Below, piece after piece: positions 1 to 9,594 of a DNA stretch of 64,000 nucleotides. The position numbers and the translations under genes are program-made. The DNA lies in NCBI GenBank assembly GCA_947494545.1, contig CANLVH010000002.1, forward strand, positions 62,001 through 126,000. The letters are read 5' to 3'. This stretch comes from an uncultured Mesonia sp. Its GTDB lineage: Bacteria; Bacteroidota; Bacteroidia; Flavobacteriales; Flavobacteriaceae. Within the stretch, counting starts at the first letter, position 1; the number at the start of each line of letters is the position of its first letter. The notes under the pieces were generated by a model. That model worked only from the letters and a program-made list of their open reading frames with translations, was not told the DNA's origin and did no database searches.

Positions 1-1683
1 AAAATAAATTCTAGTTTCTCTAGCGAACTTTCAAAATACAACAGCTTTGGGTATTTAGACGAAATTAAAGAATCTGTGGTAGAAAATGTGCGGGTTTTAG
101 CGGTTTCTGCTATGCATAGGCGCAAGGTAAAAGGTTCTATTTTAGGTAACTCTAAAACCGGAAGCATTGTTTACATTCAGCCGGAAGTTACTTTGCAGCA
201 TTCTAGAGAACTCAACAATTTACAATATGAAGAACACGAAGAAGTAAAGCGTATTTTAAAAACCTTAACGGAAGAAATTAGGCCTTATCGTGAGTTATTG
301 ATAGATTATCAAACTTATTTAAGTGCTATAGATGTTGTATCGGCAAAAACAAAATATGCCGAAAGTATGCAAGCCATTCTTCCGAAAATCACTAAAAAAC
401 GAGAGTTACAATTAAAAGATGCTTATCACCCATTATTGTATCTTACCAATAAAACTTCTAATAAAAAAACCTTTCCGCAGGACATAAATTTACAGCCGGA
501 TAACAGGATAATTGTAATTTCGGGACCAAATGCCGGCGGTAAAAGTATTACTTTAAAAACTGTAGGAATTTTGCAAATAATGCTGCAAAGCGGTATGCTT
601 ATTCCAGTACACGAATACAGTAGAATGTGTTTTTTTGACAAGATTTTGACAGATATTGGCGATAATCAAAGTATAGAAAATCATTTGAGCACTTATTCCT
701 ATCGTTTAAAAAACATGAAATATTTTCTTAGGAAGGTAGACGACAAAAGCTTATTTTTAATAGATGAATTTGGTACAGGAAGCGATCCCGAGTTGGGAGG
801 AGCTTTAGCCGAAACTTTTTTAGAAGTTTTCTACGAAAAAAATGCTTACGGAATAATTACCACACATTACGCCAACTTAAAAAAGATGGCCAACGAGACA
901 GAAGGTATTAGCAATGCCAATATGCTTTTTGATGCCAGGACTTTAGAACCAAAATTTAAATTACATTTAGGTGAAGCCGGAAGCTCTTTTACGTTTGAAG
1001 TAGCCCAAAAAAACGGCATTCCGTATAGTTTGATAAATCGGTCTAAAAAGAAGGTAGAACGTGGTAAGATACGGTTTGATAAAAGTATTGCTAAATTACA
1101 GCAAGAACGTTCTAAATTAAATAAAACCACTACCGCCTTAAAAAAGAAAGAAGAAAAAGCTACAGAAGAAAAAGAAAAATTAGAAGAAACCAACCAAAGA
1201 ATTCAGCAAAAGTTAGAAGGTTTTCAAGAGCTTTACGATAGCAATCAACGAATGATTCATTTGGGAGAGAAAATAGATTCTTTAGCTGAAAACTTCTTCA
1301 ATAACAAAAACAAGAAAAACCTTATTGGCGAATTTTTAAAGCTAATTGCTATAGAAAATTCCAAACGGAAAAAAGTAAATAAAAAGCAGAAAAAACAACA
1401 AGAGCAACAAAAAAAGCAACTGGAAAAAGAAGCTCAAAAAGAGGTTGTTGAAATTAGGAAAAAGAAGAAAGAAGAAAAAAAGAAAGAAAAAGCTATTGAA
1501 AAAGAAGCAGCCGCGAAAAAAGTTACTTCTTTTAAAGTAAACGATAGGGTTAGATTAGAAGACAGTCGCGCCGTTGGCAGCATAGATAAAATAGAGAAAA
1601 AGAAGGCTTTTGTAAATTATGGTATGTTTACCACAGAGGTAGATATGTCTAAACTAGAATTGGTAGAACGCGCAAAAAAATGA
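1..1683 (+). CDS. mutS2: Endonuclease MutS2-like ATPase, 5' end outside the window, no Smr domain
   Basis: The frame is open from base 1, so the N-terminal part lies upstream of the window; 560 residues are visible. MutS2 is a MutS-family ATPase linked to suppression of recombination or to ribosome rescue. The Walker A motif GPNAGGKS lies at nt 523-546, followed by the Walker B-like LFLIDEFGTGSDPELGG and the TTHYANLK switch, both typical of MutS. A long Lys/Glu-rich coiled coil follows (about nt 1030-1510), then a KOW-like segment beginning FKVNDRVRL. The protein stops where canonical MutS2 would continue into the roughly 80-residue Smr nuclease domain, so that domain is absent. The stop overlaps the next start (ATGA), implying translational coupling. 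Confidence 0.9.
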   Translation, partial: KINSSFSSELSKYNSFGYLDEIKESVVENVRVLAVSAMHRRKVKGSILGNSKTGSIVYIQPEVTLQHSRELNNLQYEEHEEVKRILKTLTEEIRPYRELLIDYQTYLSAIDVVSAKTKYAESMQAILPKITKKRELQLKDAYHPLLYLTNKTSNKKTFPQDINLQPDNRIIVISGPNAGGKSITLKTVGILQIMLQSGMLIPVHEYSRMCFFDKILTDIGDNQSIENHLSTYSYRLKNMKYFLRKVDDKSLFLIDEFGTGSDPELGGALAETFLEVFYEKNAYGIITTHYANLKKMANETEGISNANMLFDARTLEPKFKLHLGEAGSSFTFEVAQKNGIPYSLINRSKKKVERGKIRFDKSIAKLQQERSKLNKTTTALKKKEEKATEEKEKLEETNQRIQQKLEGFQELYDSNQRMIHLGEKIDSLAENFFNNKNKKNLIGEFLKLIAIENSKRKKVNKKQKKQQEQQKKQLEKEAQKEVVEIRKKKKEEKKKEKAIEKEAAAKKVTSFKVNDRVRLEDSRAVGSIDKIEKKKAFVNYGMFTTEVDMSKLELVERAKK

Positions 1684-2096
1684 AGCAAAATTTAGAGAAT
1701 AAAAAAATAATATTATTTGATGGCGTTTGCAATTTGTGCAACAATGCCATCAATTTTGTTATTGACAAAGATAAAAAAGACATTTTTAGATTTGCCCCAT
1801 TACAAAGTGAAATAGGCAAAAAACTTTTGGAAGAGCGCGGTATAGATTCTTCGCAAACAGATTCTATAGTTTTAATAGATCCGGGAAATGCTTATTATTT
1901 AAAATCTTCTGCGGCTTTGCATATAGCAAAAGAACTATCTGGCGTTTATACAATTATGGGTATATTTTTATATTTACCGGAAGCCTTACGCGATGCTGTT
2001 TATGATTTGGTGGCTCGTAAACGCTATAAATGGTATGGTAAAAGAGAAAATTGCCGCATTCCTACCCCAGAGTTACAGAAAAAATTTTTGGCTTAA
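1680..2096 (+). CDS. DCC-family (DUF393) thiol-disulfide oxidoreductase-like protein
   Basis: This 138-residue protein starts with FDGVCNLC, where Asp14, Cys17 and Cys20 form the DxxCxxC motif that names the DCC family (DUF393). Members are predicted thiol-disulfide oxidoreductases of unknown substrate. The C-terminal RKRYKWYGKR followed by a late Cys (in ENCRIP) also fits the family. The start overlaps the mutS2 stop by 4 bases, so the two are probably one transcript. The 3' end overlaps the convergent downstream gene by 4 bases. The family assignment is firm; the physiological role is unknown. Confidence 0.88.
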   Translation: MKQNLENKKIILFDGVCNLCNNAINFVIDKDKKDIFRFAPLQSEIGKKLLEERGIDSSQTDSIVLIDPGNAYYLKSSAALHIAKELSGVYTIMGIFLYLPEALRDAVYDLVARKRYKWYGKRENCRIPTPELQKKFLA

Positions 2097-3172
2097 ACCA
2101 TTTGTCGGGGTTGGCCGTCTTTTATTTTTTCTTTTGCCCAGTTTTCTTCTTCTTTATCGGGCTCCGGTTCTTCTTGCACTACTTTAGCTTTTGGTTCTAA
2201 ATTCAGGTTAAAATACATAGGAAAATGATCTGATCCGACAGATTTTTCTCTTTTTATCTCTATTAAAGTAAAATCGTGCGAATGAAAAACGTGGTCTAAC
2301 GGCCATCTAAGCAAAGGATAATCAGCATGAAAAGTGTTATAAAAACCTCTGCCAATTCGCGGATCTAAAAAACCGCTTATCTCGTGAAATAATTTTGTAG
2401 TTCGTGACCAAGCTACATCGTTTAAATCTCCAAAAACCAAGGTTTTATCGTGAACCTCTTTTAAACTTTCGCCAACCAAAAGCAGTTCTGCATCGCGAGC
2501 AGTAGAGGTATCACTTTCTGTTGGACTTGGCGGTCTTGGGTGCAAACAATGAATTTTTATTGCCGTGTTTTGATCGTCATCTAAAATAACTTCGCCGTGA
2601 ATAGAAGGAATATCTTTCTGCACCAAATATTTTACTTCAATATTTTTCAATTCTAATTTTGAGTACAGATGCATTCCGTAAAGGTTATCTTGCGGTATCT
2701 TTACGGTATAAGGGTAATCTTTTTCTAATACTTCTAATTCTTTTTCCCAGGTTTTATCGGTTTCTAAGGTTAAAAGAATATCTGGTTTTCTTTCTTGCAC
2801 CAAATTTATAAGCTTATTATATTTTTTATTTGGAGTTAGCACATTGCTTACCAAAACAGAAATATTACGCTTTTCGCTTTGCGGATTGTATTTAAACACC
2901 TCTGTTTTAGCCAAATAAGTATACGGGTAAATATAATAAAATTGATATCCTAAACTGTAGATTAATAATCCGGCTGCAAAGAAATGCAGGTATTTATCAA
3001 AGTCTAAAAAAAATAAACACCCCAACAAACCCACTAAAATCAGTACCGAAATTTGTATTCTAGGAAAATCAAATCCACGAATCCACCACTGGTCCATTCT
3101 TGTTATAGAAGCCAAAGTTGGTATGAGCATTATTGCCGCATAAACTAAGACGATAATTTCCAGGGTTTGCAT
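2093..3172 (-). CDS. Endonuclease/exonuclease/phosphatase-family protein with N-terminal membrane segments
   Basis: 359 residues. Three hydrophobic segments (about 5-21, 40-57 and 62-80) anchor a C-terminal EEP-fold domain (DNase I/Mg-dependent phosphatase superfamily). Fold signature residues are visible in order: Asn110, Glu137, His208/His211, GDLND (Asp249, Asn251), PLDHVF (Asp293, His294) and GSDHFP (Asp315, His316), so the catalytic set looks complete. The catalytic domain is probably extracytoplasmic. The tail is rich in Glu, Asp and Lys. The substrate (phospholipid, nucleic acid or sugar phosphate) cannot be told from sequence. The start lies 11 bases from the symporter stop, so it probably shares that transcript. 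Confidence 0.85.
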   Translation of the reverse strand: MQTLEIIVLVYAAIMLIPTLASITRMDQWWIRGFDFPRIQISVLILVGLLGCLFFLDFDKYLHFFAAGLLIYSLGYQFYYIYPYTYLAKTEVFKYNPQSEKRNISVLVSNVLTPNKKYNKLINLVQERKPDILLTLETDKTWEKELEVLEKDYPYTVKIPQDNLYGMHLYSKLELKNIEVKYLVQKDIPSIHGEVILDDDQNTAIKIHCLHPRPPSPTESDTSTARDAELLLVGESLKEVHDKTLVFGDLNDVAWSRTTKLFHEISGFLDPRIGRGFYNTFHADYPLLRWPLDHVFHSHDFTLIEIKREKSVGSDHFPMYFNLNLEPKAKVVQEEPEPDKEEENWAKEKIKDGQPRQMV

Positions 3173-3183
3173 AGAGATTGTTT

Positions 3184-4497
3184 TTAACTTTTATTTTTAG
3201 GATAATTATCGTCCCAATTTTTGGTAATGGGTTTATCTCTAAGTTTTCCTACAGATTTTCCTACCATCATAGAGACTGCTGCGTCTCCGGTAACGTTTAC
3301 AGTAGTTCTACACATATCTAAGGGTCTATCTACCGCAAAGATGAGTGCCAAGCCGGCTTCGGGAATTCCGGCTTGGGCCAACACGATAACCAACATTACC
3401 ATTCCTGCGCCGGGTACCGCGGCAGAACCAATAGAGGCTAAAGTTGCAGTAGCAATAATTCCTAATTGCGCCCCAATGCTTAAATCCATCCCAAAGGCTT
3501 GCGCAATAAAAACGGCGGCTACGGCTTGGTACAAGCTGGTTCCATCCATATTTATGGTAGCGCCAATAGGCAAGACAAAACTGGCTACTTCTTCTTCTAC
3601 TCCCAAATGTTCTTCTACGCGCTCCATTGTTACCGGTAAAGTTGCCGCACTAGAACTTGTAGAAAAAGCAAGTAATTGCGCTGGCGATATACCGTTTATA
3701 AAGAAACTTGGTTTACGTTTGGTAAAAATCCAAACTAGTAAAGTATAAATTACAATCATTAGAGCTAAACCAATTACAACGGTTAACGCATACATTCCTA
3801 AAGCTGCAAAAAGATCGGCGCTTGGAGCTTCTACCACCAAAGCCGCCAACAATGCAAAAACGCCGTAAGGAGCGGTAAGCATAATAATGTCTATCATTTT
3901 TAAAATAACTTCGTTAAAGCCATCAAAAAAATCTTTTACGGGTTTGGCAGTTTTTTCAGGTATTAAAATAAGTCCAATTCCAAAGAAAATAGAAAAGAAT
4001 ATTACTTGCAGCATATTAGAATTTTTTCCGGCTGCGCCAACAATATTTTCGGGCACTAAATCTACCAAAGCCTGCAAGGGACCGGCTTCTTTCTGTTTTT
4101 GTGCATTTTGTCTGGTTAATTCTGCATCGCCACCGTAATTTTCTACTAGCTCTGTGCGTGTATCGGGATTTATGGTCTTCCCGGGTTTAATTCCGTTTAC
4201 CATAAATAAACCAATACTCACAGCTATTACAGTGGTAAGTATATAGATGCCAATGGTTCTAATTCCCATTTTAGAAATTTGAGAAATGTCTTTTAAATCT
4301 GATATTCCTTTTATTAGCGATGCTAAAATTAACGGTACCGCAATAAGTTTTAAAGCGTTTATAAAGATGGTTCCAAAAGGTTTTATCCAATCTTGAATAA
4401 AATCCGGTCCCCAAGAAAAATTGGTCAATATTAAAGCGAAAACAACCCCGGCGGCCATCCCCAATAAAATTTGCCAATGCAATGCTAATTTTTTCAT
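3184..4497 (-). CDS. Dicarboxylate/amino acid:cation symporter (DAACS family)
   Basis: 437 residues, a usual length for GltP/DctA-type secondary transporters of the inner membrane, which move glutamate, aspartate or C4-dicarboxylates with Na+ or H+. Signatures present: the serine-rich hairpin FSTSSSAATLPVT, the NMDGTSLYQ cation/substrate motif, and the C-terminal DRPLDMCRTTVNVTGD, in which the Arg and Asp bind the acidic side chain of the substrate. About eight hydrophobic helices are apparent. The presence of the Arg in MCRTT favours an acidic substrate over a neutral amino acid. It lies 17 bases downstream of aroC on the same strand. Confidence 0.9.
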   Translation of the reverse strand: MKKLALHWQILLGMAAGVVFALILTNFSWGPDFIQDWIKPFGTIFINALKLIAVPLILASLIKGISDLKDISQISKMGIRTIGIYILTTVIAVSIGLFMVNGIKPGKTINPDTRTELVENYGGDAELTRQNAQKQKEAGPLQALVDLVPENIVGAAGKNSNMLQVIFFSIFFGIGLILIPEKTAKPVKDFFDGFNEVILKMIDIIMLTAPYGVFALLAALVVEAPSADLFAALGMYALTVVIGLALMIVIYTLLVWIFTKRKPSFFINGISPAQLLAFSTSSSAATLPVTMERVEEHLGVEEEVASFVLPIGATINMDGTSLYQAVAAVFIAQAFGMDLSIGAQLGIIATATLASIGSAAVPGAGMVMLVIVLAQAGIPEAGLALIFAVDRPLDMCRTTVNVTGDAAVSMMVGKSVGKLRDKPITKNWDDNYPKNKS

Positions 4498-4514
4498 ATA
4501 AAAAAACTATTCGT

Positions 4515-5579
4515 TTATAAAGTTATTGCTTTTTGTTGTAAATAAAAATCGGTTAAAACCATTGCAGCCATTGCCTCTACTATTGGTACAGCGCGTGGCA
4601 CTACACAAGGGTCGTGTCTGCCTTTACCTTGCATTTCTACCACTTGGTTTTTACTATTTATAGTTTGCTGTTTCTGCATTAAGGTTGCTACAGGTTTAAA
4701 CGCTACTTTAAAATAAATTGGCATCCCGTTAGAAATACCACCTTGTATGCCACCGGAATAATTGGTTTTGGTGCTGCTATCTGTATTAAAACTATCGTTA
4801 TGATTGCTCCCGCGCATTTTAGCACCTTCAAAACCGCTTCCGTACTCAAAACCTTTTACCGCATTTATAGAAAGCATTGCTTTTGCTAAATCTGCGTGTA
4901 ATTTATCAAAAACAGGTTCGCCCAAACCTATAGGTACATTTTCTATAACGCAAGTTACCACGCCACCAACTGTATCGCCTTCTTTACGGATTTTTCTCAG
5001 GTAAGTTTCCATTTTTTCGGCAGTTTTTTTATCTGGACAACGCACAGGATTGTTTTCTGTTTCAGATAAATCTATTTCCGTAAAGTCTTTTTTTAATTCT
5101 ATTTCTCCCACAGCACTCACAAAAGCTTGAATTTTCACCTTGCTAATTACTTGTTTTGCAATAGCGCCCGCTACTACCCTACAAGCTGTCTCTCGTGCGC
5201 TTGCACGACCGCCGCCACGATAATCTCTGTGTTTGTATTTTTTATCGTAGGTAAAATCTGCGTGACTTGGCCGGTAAACATCTTTTATATGTTCATAGTC
5301 GCGGGATTTATAGTCTTTATTTACAATTTGGAATCCAATTGGTGTTCCGGTAGTTTTGTTTTGAAATATTCCGGAAAGAAAATCTACAATATCGCTCTCT
5401 TTACGTTGCGTAACAATAGCAGATTGACCCGGTTTTCTACGATCTAGATCTTTTTGAATAGCTTCTAAATCTAGCTCTAAATTTGCCGGACAACCATCTA
5501 AAATACCACCAATGGCTTTGCCGTGCGATTCGCCAAAAGTAGTTAGTTTAAAAAGTTTGCCAAAAGAGTTGCCTGCCAT
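4515..5579 (-). CDS. aroC: Chorismate synthase
   Basis: 354 residues, full length for AroC. The enzyme performs the last step of the shikimate pathway (5-enolpyruvylshikimate-3-phosphate to chorismate) using reduced FMN. The N-terminal signature [17 protein letters not shown], the central [20 protein letters not shown] and the C-terminal [18 protein letters not shown] are all present. The catalytic His of GESHG and the His of GRHDP are intact. No other aro genes are nearby. One copy of the TTCCGTAAAG word lies inside at 5076-5085. Confidence 0.97.
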   Translation of the reverse strand: MAGNSFGKLFKLTTFGESHGKAIGGILDGCPANLELDLEAIQKDLDRRKPGQSAIVTQRKESDIVDFLSGIFQNKTTGTPIGFQIVNKDYKSRDYEHIKDVYRPSHADFTYDKKYKHRDYRGGGRASARETACRVVAGAIAKQVISKVKIQAFVSAVGEIELKKDFTEIDLSETENNPVRCPDKKTAEKMETYLRKIRKEGDTVGGVVTCVIENVPIGLGEPVFDKLHADLAKAMLSINAVKGFEYGSGFEGAKMRGSNHNDSFNTDSSTKTNYSGGIQGGISNGMPIYFKVAFKPVATLMQKQQTINSKNQVVEMQGKGRHDPCVVPRAVPIVEAMAAMVLTDFYLQQKAITL

Positions 5580-5694
5580 AGATAGCTTTTTAACAAATGT
5601 AATTTTTTATACCAATATCTGAAAATAGAATTTAAATTATCCCGCTTATTTTCTACAATAATAAAAAAATGCGGTTTAAAAACCTTTGAATATG

Positions 5695-5702
5695 TATATT
5701 TG
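5695..5702 (+). promoter_or_regulatory. Candidate -7 box TATATTTG for the surface lipoprotein
   Basis: The sequence matches the Bacteroidota -7 consensus TAnnTTTG and lies 16 bases before the ATG. No well-spaced -33 TTTG is visible; a TTTG at 5685-5688 is too close. Weak call. Confidence 0.3.
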
Positions 5703-5718
5703 ATAAAACTTAAAAATT

Positions 5719-6537
5719 ATGAGAAAACTGCTTTTTCTTTGCGGAATTACATTATTGTCTTTTACCGTAGGTTGCTCTGATGATGATTCTGATGTACTAA
5801 ATTCTAACCTTGCGAATTATTATCCGTTAGAAAATAATAATTCTTGGACGTACACTAACCGCCTTAACATAGAGCAACAAGAGAACCAAGAAGGCACAGA
5901 AACGCTTACAGCAGTAGATGCCGGCAACAACGCCTATACTTTTGAGCGAGAAGGCGATATCTTAACCGGTTTTGCATCTAGCATTTTAACTAATGGCGAA
6001 GTAACCAAACAAAACAATAGTTTGCTATATAATGGCGCTTTAACTATAGATTTAAGTGAATTTGGTTCTTTTCCAATAAACCTAGAACCTATTGTATTTA
6101 GTATAGAAAATGCGAAATTGTATGATAAAGCAGCTAGCGCCGGAACCAATTTATTTTCTAATTCTAATCAAATAACGCAAGAACTTAGTTTTGAAGGACA
6201 AAGTTTTGATTTGGTTATAGACTATGACATTTTTATAGATCAAGGCCAAAAACTGGATAATTATAGCGTTGCTACGGAAAGTTTTGCAGATGTAATCACC
6301 TCCAAAATAGGTTTAAGAATGAGCATAAGCGCCATTGTTGGTGGTTTTATAAGCCTACCGCTGTTAGATGAAACCGAAGTAATAAGTTCTACCAATTACT
6401 TTGCAAAAGACATTGGACTTATTTACAACGAAACCCAATACGATATTGCTACCGAAGCCATAAGCGAAATAAACATACCCAGTTTAGAATACCACGCCGT
6501 TTTATCACAAGCTATTGATTCATATAGCTTTAATTAG
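5719..6537 (+). CDS. Hypothetical lipoprotein, probably surface-exposed
   Basis: 272 residues. A lipoprotein signal peptide ends in the lipobox TVGC (Cys19). It is followed at once by SDDDSD, which matches the acidic lipoprotein export signal that directs Bacteroidota lipoproteins to the outer face of the outer membrane (family knowledge from Capnocytophaga and Flavobacterium). The mature part begins YYPLENNNSWTYTN, a pattern I associate with several uncharacterised flavobacterial lipoproteins. It is otherwise beta-rich without a motif I recognise. It stands alone between aroC (divergent) and the D-lactate-type dehydrogenase (convergent, 6 bases away). Function unknown. Confidence 0.8.
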   Translation: MRKLLFLCGITLLSFTVGCSDDDSDVLNSNLANYYPLENNNSWTYTNRLNIEQQENQEGTETLTAVDAGNNAYTFEREGDILTGFASSILTNGEVTKQNNSLLYNGALTIDLSEFGSFPINLEPIVFSIENAKLYDKAASAGTNLFSNSNQITQELSFEGQSFDLVIDYDIFIDQGQKLDNYSVATESFADVITSKIGLRMSISAIVGGFISLPLLDETEVISSTNYFAKDIGLIYNETQYDIATEAISEINIPSLEYHAVLSQAIDSYSFN

Positions 6538-6549
6538 GAATAATTAAAG
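6528..6549. terminator. Small AT-rich hairpin spanning both stop codons of convergent genes
   Basis: CTTTAATTA-GGAA-TAATTAAAG forms a perfect 9-bp stem with a GGAA tetraloop. It overlaps the 3' ends of the lipoprotein and the dehydrogenase, which are only 6 bases apart. It lacks GC pairs and a long T tract, so it would be a weak terminator at best. Confidence 0.3.
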
Positions 6550-9450
6550 TAAAGCTTCATTCAAAATACTTACGGGATGCAATGCTTTTTTCTGCGTTCC
6601 ATCTAGAATTTGATGTCTGCAACTCGTACCATTTGCCGAAATAACAACTTCAGGTGGCGCTTTTCTTACAGCTGGAAATAAAGAATGTTCGCCTATTTGC
6701 ATACTTATTTTATAATGTTCTTTTTCATAACCAAAACTGCCCGCCATCCCGCAACAACCCGAATTGATAATGCGCACTTTATAATTTTTAGGTAAATTAA
6801 GCATATCAAAAGAATGCTTAGAATTACTTAAAGCTTTTTGGTGGCAATGCGTATGCAGCTTTATGGTTTTATTTTGTGTAGTAAATTGGTCACTTTTGAT
6901 ATTTCCAGCCTTTATTTCGGCAGCTAAAAATTCTTCTATTAAAAATACATTTTTAGAGAGTTTTACAGCTGTATCTTTATTATTTGCCAAACGTAAATAT
7001 TCGTCTCGAAAACTTAAGATGGAAGATGGCTCTAGACCTATTAATGGACTTTCTTCTGAGATTATCTTAGAAAAAATACTAATATTCGAGTTTGCTAAAG
7101 CTTTTGCTTCTTCCAAAAAACCTTTAGAAATATAACTTCTTCCGCTTTCTTTATGGTTTAGTATTTTGACTTCGTAGCCTAAATTAACCAATAAATTTAT
7201 AGCGTCTACTCCAATTGTAGTATCTAAAAAATTGGTAAATTCATCAATAAAAAAATATACCGATTTAATTTTATTAACCGGTTTTAAGTTAATTTTATTT
7301 TGCCCGAGTAGCTTCCATAAACTTCTACGCGCTAATAATGGTAAACTTCTTTTTGGGGCTATTTTTGCTATTTTTTTTAGGAGCGAGCTAGTTAGTTTAT
7401 TAGAAAAAAAGAAATTGGTAAGCAGTGGAAAATTACTACCCAATTTATTATAAGAGTTATTTTTTGCAAAAAGTTTATTTCTAAAACTAAAGCCATTCTC
7501 TTTTTGGTATTGGTATTCAAACTCAGCTTTATATACCGCCATATCTACGTTAGAAGGACATTCGCTTTTGCAGCCTTTGCAGCTAATACATAAATCTAAA
7601 ACTTCTTTTAGTTCTTTGTTATCAAATTTTTTGTCTTGTGGGTTTTGCGTTAAAAATTCGCGTAAAGCATTGGCACGACCGCGGGTTGTATCTTTTTCGT
7701 TTTTTGTAGCGCGATAACTTGGACACATAACGCCGCCGGCTTCTACACTTTTTCTGCAATCGCCGCTGCCGTTGCAATTTTCTACCGCACGTAAAAGTCC
7801 GTTAGTATCTTCAAAATTAAATAAGGTTTTTATTTGCGGTTCCGTACGATTTGCTTCATAACGCAAATTTTCTGTCATTGGTAACGGATTAACAATTTTA
7901 CCCGGATTTAAAATATTATCCGGATCAAAAGAGTTTTTTACTCTCCGCAATAAATTATAACAATCTTCACCAAGCATCTCTTTTATAAACGAAGCACGCA
8001 CGCGGCCGTCTCCGTGTTCTCCGCTTAATGAACCTTTGTATTTTTTTACCAATTCTGCTACAGCAGCAGTAATTTCTTCAAAAAGTTTTACCTGCTCTTT
8101 GTTTTTTAAATTTAAAATAGGTCGCAAATGTAACTCTCCTGCACCGGCATGTGCATAATAAACCGCTCGCTGGTTAAAGCCTTTCATTATTTGTGTAAAC
8201 TCTTCAATATATGTTGCCAAATCTTCTAGACTTACCGCCGTATCTTCTATACAAGCTACGGCCTTTGCATCGCCTTGCATGTTGGACAATAAACCTAAAC
8301 CGGCTTTTCTTAGATTTATGGCTTTGTCTATTTCTTCGCCTCGCAAAATTGGTTGGGCGTAACTTTTGGTTTTATTTTTTAGAAGTTGCAATAGATTATC
8401 AATTTGCACTTGCAAATCTTTTTCGCTGCTGTCCCTAACTTCTAACATTAAAATAGCTTGCGGATCGTCTTCTAGAAAAAACCTGCTTTCTTTAAATTTA
8501 ATATGGTTTTTGGTGCAATCTAAAATCACTTCATCCATCATCTCGCAGGTGTAAAGAGAATGTTGCATAACCGGTTCTACCGCTTTAAGACAATCTGTAA
8601 TGCTAGAAAAATGAGCAGCTATTAACGCTGTATTTTTAGGAGGCAGTTTGTCTAATTGCAGCGTTATTTCAGTAACAAAAGCTAAAGTACCTTCGCTCCC
8701 GGCCAACAATTTGCACATATTAAATTTTTGCGGCAAGTTGGAAAAAACTTCGCTTTCTAAAAGTGCATCTAGAGCGTAACCGGTGTTTCTACGATGAATT
8801 TGGGGTTTTGGAAAATTATTTTCTATGAGTTTTTGGTTTTCCTTATTTTTTAAAAGTTGGTAAATATCTCTGTAAATTGCACCCTCTAAAGTGTTTAATT
8901 CAGTTTTAGCTAAAAAATCTTCTTTATCAATTTCTTCAAAAGTAACTATAGAACCATCGCTCAAAACCGCTTTTGCTGCAATTATTTTATCGCGGGTTAC
9001 GCCATATTTTATAGAAGTGGTTCCGCTAGAATTATTTCCAAACATTCCGCCAAGCATACATCTGTTTGAGGTAGACGTATTTGGACCAAAAAACAAATTT
9101 TTATCTTCTAACAAGCGGTTTAAATCGTCTCTAATAACGCCGGGTTGTACGGTTATTTGCTTTTTAGTGACGTCTAGACGGATAATTTCCGTAAAGTGTT
9201 TAGAAATATCTACTACAATACCATTTCCTACACATTGTCCCGCTAAAGAAGTGCCCGCTGCACGCGGAATTATATCTAGCTTTTTTTCTTTTGCAAAAGA
9301 AAGCAACTCAATAATATCGTCTGTATTTTTAGGAAAAGCAACCGCCGTTGGCAACTCTCGATATACCGAAGCATCTGTAGCATATAGGATTTTAGAAAGT
9401 TTGTCGTAATGCAAACTTCCGTTAAGTTTTGTTTCTAAATCTTTTAGCAA
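6544..9450 (-). CDS. FAD- and Fe-S-dependent D-lactate dehydrogenase-type oxidoreductase (YdiJ/Dld-like fusion)
   Basis: 968 residues. The N-terminal half is an FAD-binding type 4 domain (about 35-200, with PRAAGTSLAGQC) plus the FAD-linked oxidase C-terminal domain (to about 530, with YYAHAGAGELHLRP and SGEHGDGR). Next come two Fe-S cysteine sets, CNGSGDC near 560 and CISCKGCKSECP near 620. The last third is a CCG-type domain with HTHCHQKAL and NSGCCGMAGSFGYEKEHY. This is the architecture of YdiJ-type D-2-hydroxyacid dehydrogenases, which oxidise D-lactate or D-2-hydroxyglutarate and pass electrons to the quinone pool. The exact substrate is not settled by sequence. It is monocistronic and convergent with the lipoprotein. 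Confidence 0.9.
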   Translation of the reverse strand: MLKDLETKLNGSLHYDKLSKILYATDASVYRELPTAVAFPKNTDDIIELLSFAKEKKLDIIPRAAGTSLAGQCVGNGIVVDISKHFTEIIRLDVTKKQITVQPGVIRDDLNRLLEDKNLFFGPNTSTSNRCMLGGMFGNNSSGTTSIKYGVTRDKIIAAKAVLSDGSIVTFEEIDKEDFLAKTELNTLEGAIYRDIYQLLKNKENQKLIENNFPKPQIHRRNTGYALDALLESEVFSNLPQKFNMCKLLAGSEGTLAFVTEITLQLDKLPPKNTALIAAHFSSITDCLKAVEPVMQHSLYTCEMMDEVILDCTKNHIKFKESRFFLEDDPQAILMLEVRDSSEKDLQVQIDNLLQLLKNKTKSYAQPILRGEEIDKAINLRKAGLGLLSNMQGDAKAVACIEDTAVSLEDLATYIEEFTQIMKGFNQRAVYYAHAGAGELHLRPILNLKNKEQVKLFEEITAAVAELVKKYKGSLSGEHGDGRVRASFIKEMLGEDCYNLLRRVKNSFDPDNILNPGKIVNPLPMTENLRYEANRTEPQIKTLFNFEDTNGLLRAVENCNGSGDCRKSVEAGGVMCPSYRATKNEKDTTRGRANALREFLTQNPQDKKFDNKELKEVLDLCISCKGCKSECPSNVDMAVYKAEFEYQYQKENGFSFRNKLFAKNNSYNKLGSNFPLLTNFFFSNKLTSSLLKKIAKIAPKRSLPLLARRSLWKLLGQNKINLKPVNKIKSVYFFIDEFTNFLDTTIGVDAINLLVNLGYEVKILNHKESGRSYISKGFLEEAKALANSNISIFSKIISEESPLIGLEPSSILSFRDEYLRLANNKDTAVKLSKNVFLIEEFLAAEIKAGNIKSDQFTTQNKTIKLHTHCHQKALSNSKHSFDMLNLPKNYKVRIINSGCCGMAGSFGYEKEHYKISMQIGEHSLFPAVRKAPPEVVISANGTSCRHQILDGTQKKALHPVSILNEALL

Positions 9451-9569
9451 AATAATTGGTTGGTTTTTTTATAAAAATACGATTAAAGCAGCAAAAACAA
9501 AGCTTGTTAATGAATTTTAAATTAACAAAACATTAGAAGATAAGCCGCATGTAGCCGTAGTTTAAGCAA

Positions 9570-9577
9570 TATATTTG
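9570..9577 (+). promoter_or_regulatory. Candidate -7 box TATATTTG for the small outer-membrane barrel
   Basis: A match to TAnnTTTG lies 17 bases upstream of the ATG at 9595. I see no clear TTG at the usual -33 distance. Confidence 0.3.
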
Positions 9578-9594
9578 CTAAAAAACTTAGTAAA

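Noticed and set aside
3221-3748. Long plus-strand frame over the dicarboxylate symporter
   Set aside because: Opposite-strand shadow of a well-supported transporter gene, with composition typical of reverse-complement hydrophobic codons.
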